Shown: piece after piece, positions 13,039 to 15,652 of the stretch
How the letters are laid out: each line of letters begins with the position of its first letter
Position numbering within the stretch: position 1 is the first letter of the stretch
Assembly: GCA_022798035.1 (NCBI GenBank)
Contig: JAAWLS010000015.1
Coordinates: forward strand, 1-15,652
From: Lachnospiraceae bacterium
GTDB taxonomy: Bacteria > Bacillota > Clostridia > Lachnospirales > Lachnospiraceae
Length of the DNA: 15,652 nt
Reading direction: 5' to 3'
Program-made: the position numbers and the translations under genes
Notes under the pieces: model-generated
Database searches by the model: none
What the model was told of the DNA's origin: nothing
Seen by the model: only the letters and a program-made list of their open reading frames with translations

Positions 13039-14148
13039 CTATTTCTCCTGCCCAAAATACTGCTGCATAAAAGATTTTTTCAGCATTTCCAATTTTTCTA
13101 TACTTTCCTCGACTGTTGATTTTGATTTGCTGTTCTGATGAACAAATATTTCAAACTGATGCACCGTATGGATATCCGGCACTGGAATCTGCACCTCATT
13201 CAGCATTCTTCCAGTAATCTGGTTAATTGTCGTTGTTCCCGTCGATATCTGGTTCCTGAAAAACGGGGTCTCAAAGTATGTTTTCAAATAGGAATAATAC
13301 TCACTGCGGATTATCATCATAAATGCTCCAAATGTTGTAGGTTTTGTAAGACCTTTTATCAGCGCAGCCTTTCCCACAAGCGCCGCACTTCCATTCCTCG
13401 TGCACATCAAAATATCATTATCCCGAACCAGCAGTTTTTCCTTTATTTTGCATTTAACGTACACATTGTCATCAAATACAAGTACTCCATTTTGGATATT
13501 ACTTGACCTAAGTACCAATGTCCCCTCACCTTCCTCAGCTGTATCTGAGGGTTTGTACGTCAATCCATTCCAATAAGACGATATTTCGCTCAGCCTTTTT
13601 ACCGGATAGTTTTTACTGTTTTTATTCAAATCCCCAAACACTTCCACAAATCTGGATTTAAGCAATTCATCATATTTCTTTAATTGCTCTTTTTCTGCAG
13701 CGATAAGCGTCTGCACTTTATTAAGTATTCCAACTATGGCTTTCTGTTCCTCAATTTTCCTGGCCGGAATCATCATTTTCCGCATTGCCGCTTGTGTAAG
13801 CTTCATTCGCGTTGCCCCATTCACCATTCCATCCACTTTATAGAACATCAAAGAATAGCATAGATAGTCAACGTTCATACCTGCTTTTGGTTTCAAAACA
13901 TGCGCATGATTATTTACCCAGCATTTTCCTGATACTCTATACGCAATAGGCCTTTCTTCCGAGCCAAAATTTCCGCCGTCCTCTGCCAGCAGTACAAGTT
14001 CATCATCAAAAATGTAATCTGCGACATAGTCCTGTACTCCATTTGCACCATAATAAGGATATGGGCCTTTTTTTCTGTCTTTTGCTGTAATTGGTATTCT
14101 CTTGGCGTCCAATATTTCACAGCATTCTTCTAACAACACCAGCTTCAT
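13039..14148 (-). CDS. hsdS: Type I restriction-modification specificity subunit HsdS
   Basis: The 369-aa product has the two-TRD plan of HsdS and binds the two halves of a split recognition site. TRD1 spans about 1-130, starting MKLVLLEECCEILDAKRIP and including YPYYGANGVQDYV and WVNNHAHVLKP. A central coiled coil (132-172) reads EEQKAIVGILNKVQTLIAAE and ends VEVFGD. TRD2 spans about 181-325, with YPVKRLSEISSYWNGLTYK, LRSSNIQNG and NQITGRMLNEVQIPVP. The C-terminal coil (326-365) ends EKLEMLKKSFMQQYFGQEK. It is somewhat short for the family but complete. It lies 73 bp after hsdM, with AGAGG before the ATG at 14148. The stop TAG is followed by AAA-ATG of the DUF3990 gene in the same frame. The recognition sequence cannot be predicted from this. 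No second hsdS or recombinase for switching is visible. Confidence 0.94.
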   Translation of the reverse strand: MKLVLLEECCEILDAKRIPITAKDRKKGPYPYYGANGVQDYVADYIFDDELVLLAEDGGNFGSEERPIAYRVSGKCWVNNHAHVLKPKAGMNVDYLCYSLMFYKVDGMVNGATRMKLTQAAMRKMMIPARKIEEQKAIVGILNKVQTLIAAEKEQLKKYDELLKSRFVEVFGDLNKNSKNYPVKRLSEISSYWNGLTYKPSDTAEEGEGTLVLRSSNIQNGVLVFDDNVYVKCKIKEKLLVRDNDILMCTRNGSAALVGKAALIKGLTKPTTFGAFMMIIRSEYYSYLKTYFETPFFRNQISTGTTTINQITGRMLNEVQIPVPDIHTVHQFEIFVHQNSKSKSTVEESIEKLEMLKKSFMQQYFGQEK

Positions 14149-14221
14149 GATTTATCCTCTAAATCCAAACGCAGTTTATTTTGCCCTTTCAAACTCCATC
14201 CCGTTTTATGTAACATCCCCT

Positions 14222-15652
14222 TCACCCCAGCATCCCTTCCAGTTCATCCAAGCCTTCCGAAATCTTTTTCTGAAGCTCCCTGATTTCTGCAATTATTTCA
14301 TCCGTCGGCGGATATTCCACCGGAATATATTCTATTTCCTTATATCTGTTGACGGACAAATCATAGCCGTTGGAAGCAATCTCTTCCCTAGGCACCAGAA
14401 AACTCTGCTCCGTCCTCTTTCTATTCTTTTCTCCATCCAAAGCATGAAATCTCCTGACAATATCCGGAATATCATTTTCCGATATGGCAGTACGCTTGTC
14501 ATCCAAAGTAAAGCCATCTGCTTTCATGTCGTAAAACCATACGCTGTCAGTCCCTCCTGCTTTGGTTTTTGTAAATATTAAAACAGCCGTTGACACCCCT
14601 GCATAAGGCTTAAATACTCCCGAGGGCATGGAAATTACCGCATGCAATTTATGATTTTCCACCAATTCTTTCCGTATGGACTTATGGGCCTTACTGCTCC
14701 CAAACAAGACGCCGTCCGGAACAATGCAGGCACATCTTCCGCCTGTTTCCAGCAAGCGAAGAAACAGCGCCAGAAACAGCAATTCCGTCTTTTTGGTATT
14801 TGTAACATCCTTTAAATCATCGTTGATGCTCTCTGCGTCAACGGTCCCCTTAAAAGGCGGATTTGCCAGACAGATGGTATACTTGCCGCTTACCCGATTC
14901 TGTTTGGAAACACTGTCTTTATAATCAATCTCCGGATTTGTAATGGAATGCAGCATCAGATTCATGGCGGAGATTCTCAACATGGTATAGTCCGTGTCAA
15001 ATCCTGTAAATGCAGTGCTTGTATAGTGCTCCCATTGTTCGCTTGTCATGGTGTCTTCATATTTTTTTCTGATGTATTCTGAGGCAGACACCAGAAATCC
15101 GGCCGTGCCGCAGGCCGGGTCTACAATACGGTCATCGGGAGTGGGCGCCAGCAATTCCACCATCATTTCCCTGATATGCTTCGGCGTTCTGAACTGGCCG
15201 TTCTGTCCTGCCGTAGCCAATTTTCCCAACATATATTCATACAAATCACCCTGCATATCCAAATCTGCAATGTCATGCTCATACAGCTCGTCCAAACCTG
15301 TGATAATTTTCTGCAGTACCTGTGGAGTCGGAATCAAAAATGCAGCGCCTTCCATATATTTGGCAAAGGCCGTTTTTCTCTCCTCCTTTTTCTCATCGTC
15401 CTCCAAAATTTCTACTAATTGCCCCTTTTCATCAAAATCCGGCAATTGATTGTATTTCATCTTCTTTATGGCTGGAAACACCCGCTGAGAGACAATATCA
15501 AAAATCTCGCGGGCGTCTTTTTCCTTGAACTTACTCCACCGCATGGACTGTCCCGCTTTCGATTGAGGAAAAATCTTATCCATTTTCTGATTTGTCATGT
15601 TTTCAAACTCTTCATTCTCAAACTCTTTTTCATCCAGAGAACGAATGAACAT
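14222..15652 (-). CDS. hsdM: Type I restriction-modification methyltransferase HsdM, N-terminus beyond window
   Basis: The 476 residues in the window run to the natural stop. Motif I reads VDPACGTAGF (177-186, window numbering) for S-adenosylmethionine, and motif IV is NPPF (264-267), so it is an N6-adenine methyltransferase. GQFRTPKHIREMMVELL (152-168) is the usual lead-in. With HsdS it forms the M2S enzyme that protects host sites, and it is required for restriction with HsdR. The last three bases of the window read as an ATG, but homologues have YLMFIRSLDEKE here, so that Met is most likely internal and about 40-80 residues lie beyond the edge. The C-terminal tail (EIIAEIRELQKKISEGLDEL) is a helix that contacts HsdS. 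No defects were seen. Confidence 0.95.
   Translation of the reverse strand: MFIRSLDEKEFENEEFENMTNQKMDKIFPQSKAGQSMRWSKFKEKDAREIFDIVSQRVFPAIKKMKYNQLPDFDEKGQLVEILEDDEKKEERKTAFAKYMEGAAFLIPTPQVLQKIITGLDELYEHDIADLDMQGDLYEYMLGKLATAGQNGQFRTPKHIREMMVELLAPTPDDRIVDPACGTAGFLVSASEYIRKKYEDTMTSEQWEHYTSTAFTGFDTDYTMLRISAMNLMLHSITNPEIDYKDSVSKQNRVSGKYTICLANPPFKGTVDAESINDDLKDVTNTKKTELLFLALFLRLLETGGRCACIVPDGVLFGSSKAHKSIRKELVENHKLHAVISMPSGVFKPYAGVSTAVLIFTKTKAGGTDSVWFYDMKADGFTLDDKRTAISENDIPDIVRRFHALDGEKNRKRTEQSFLVPREEIASNGYDLSVNRYKEIEYIPVEYPPTDEIIAEIRELQKKISEGLDELEGMLG

Noticed and set aside
13039..14148. Phase-variable hsdS inversion system
   Set aside because: No second hsdS, no recombinase gene and no long inverted repeats were seen in the window.
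15650..15652. ATG at the right edge as the start of hsdM
   Set aside because: The following residues match an internal part of HsdM (LMFIRSLDEKE), so the gene continues beyond the window.

Overview
The window looks chromosomal and comes from a low-to-moderate GC anaerobic Firmicute, most likely a clostridium of the Lachnospiraceae type. The grounds are the strong AGGAGG ribosome sites, the AT-rich promoters, and an iron-uptake cluster that carries two FeoA proteins, FeoB, a DUF2325 protein and a rubredoxin. The genus cannot be fixed from the sequence alone.

Left part (1-5156, all minus strand). The first bases hold the start of nadA (quinolinate synthase). Next comes a class V PLP aminotransferase with its own promoter and an inverted-repeat cluster. 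Upstream of it lies a ferrous-iron locus read leftward: feoA1, feoA2, feoB, a DUF2325 protein and a rubredoxin, closed by an intrinsic terminator. The feo promoter (TTGACA-17-TATACT) is covered by a 20-bp near-palindrome and followed by a Fur-box-like site.

Middle part (5220-6671, plus strand). A PadR-family regulator is divergent from feo. Its promoter lies inside a perfect 16-4-16 inverted repeat, which suggests autoregulation. A TraX-family membrane protein follows it.

Right part (6704-15652, all minus strand). This is a type I restriction-modification locus in an unusual arrangement. In transcription order it runs hsdM (N-terminus beyond the window), hsdS, an ADP-ribosyltransferase-like DUF3990 toxin candidate, an overlapping DUF3791-like partner (antitoxin candidate), a MerR-type N-terminal remnant, an MFS transporter, an acidic 141-residue protein of unknown function, and hsdR. 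The hsdS stop, one AAA codon and the toxin-candidate ATG are consecutive in one reading frame, so only an amber codon separates HsdS from the toxin-like protein.

How the genes work together: FeoA/FeoB import Fe2+, and DUF2325 and rubredoxin are probable accessory or iron-using partners. HsdM and HsdS form the methyltransferase, and HsdR adds ATP-dependent translocation and cleavage. The toxin-like pair is physically and probably translationally tied to hsdS, which suggests (inference) a back-up or addiction module linked to restriction. No tRNA, rRNA, CRISPR array or intact mobile element was seen.
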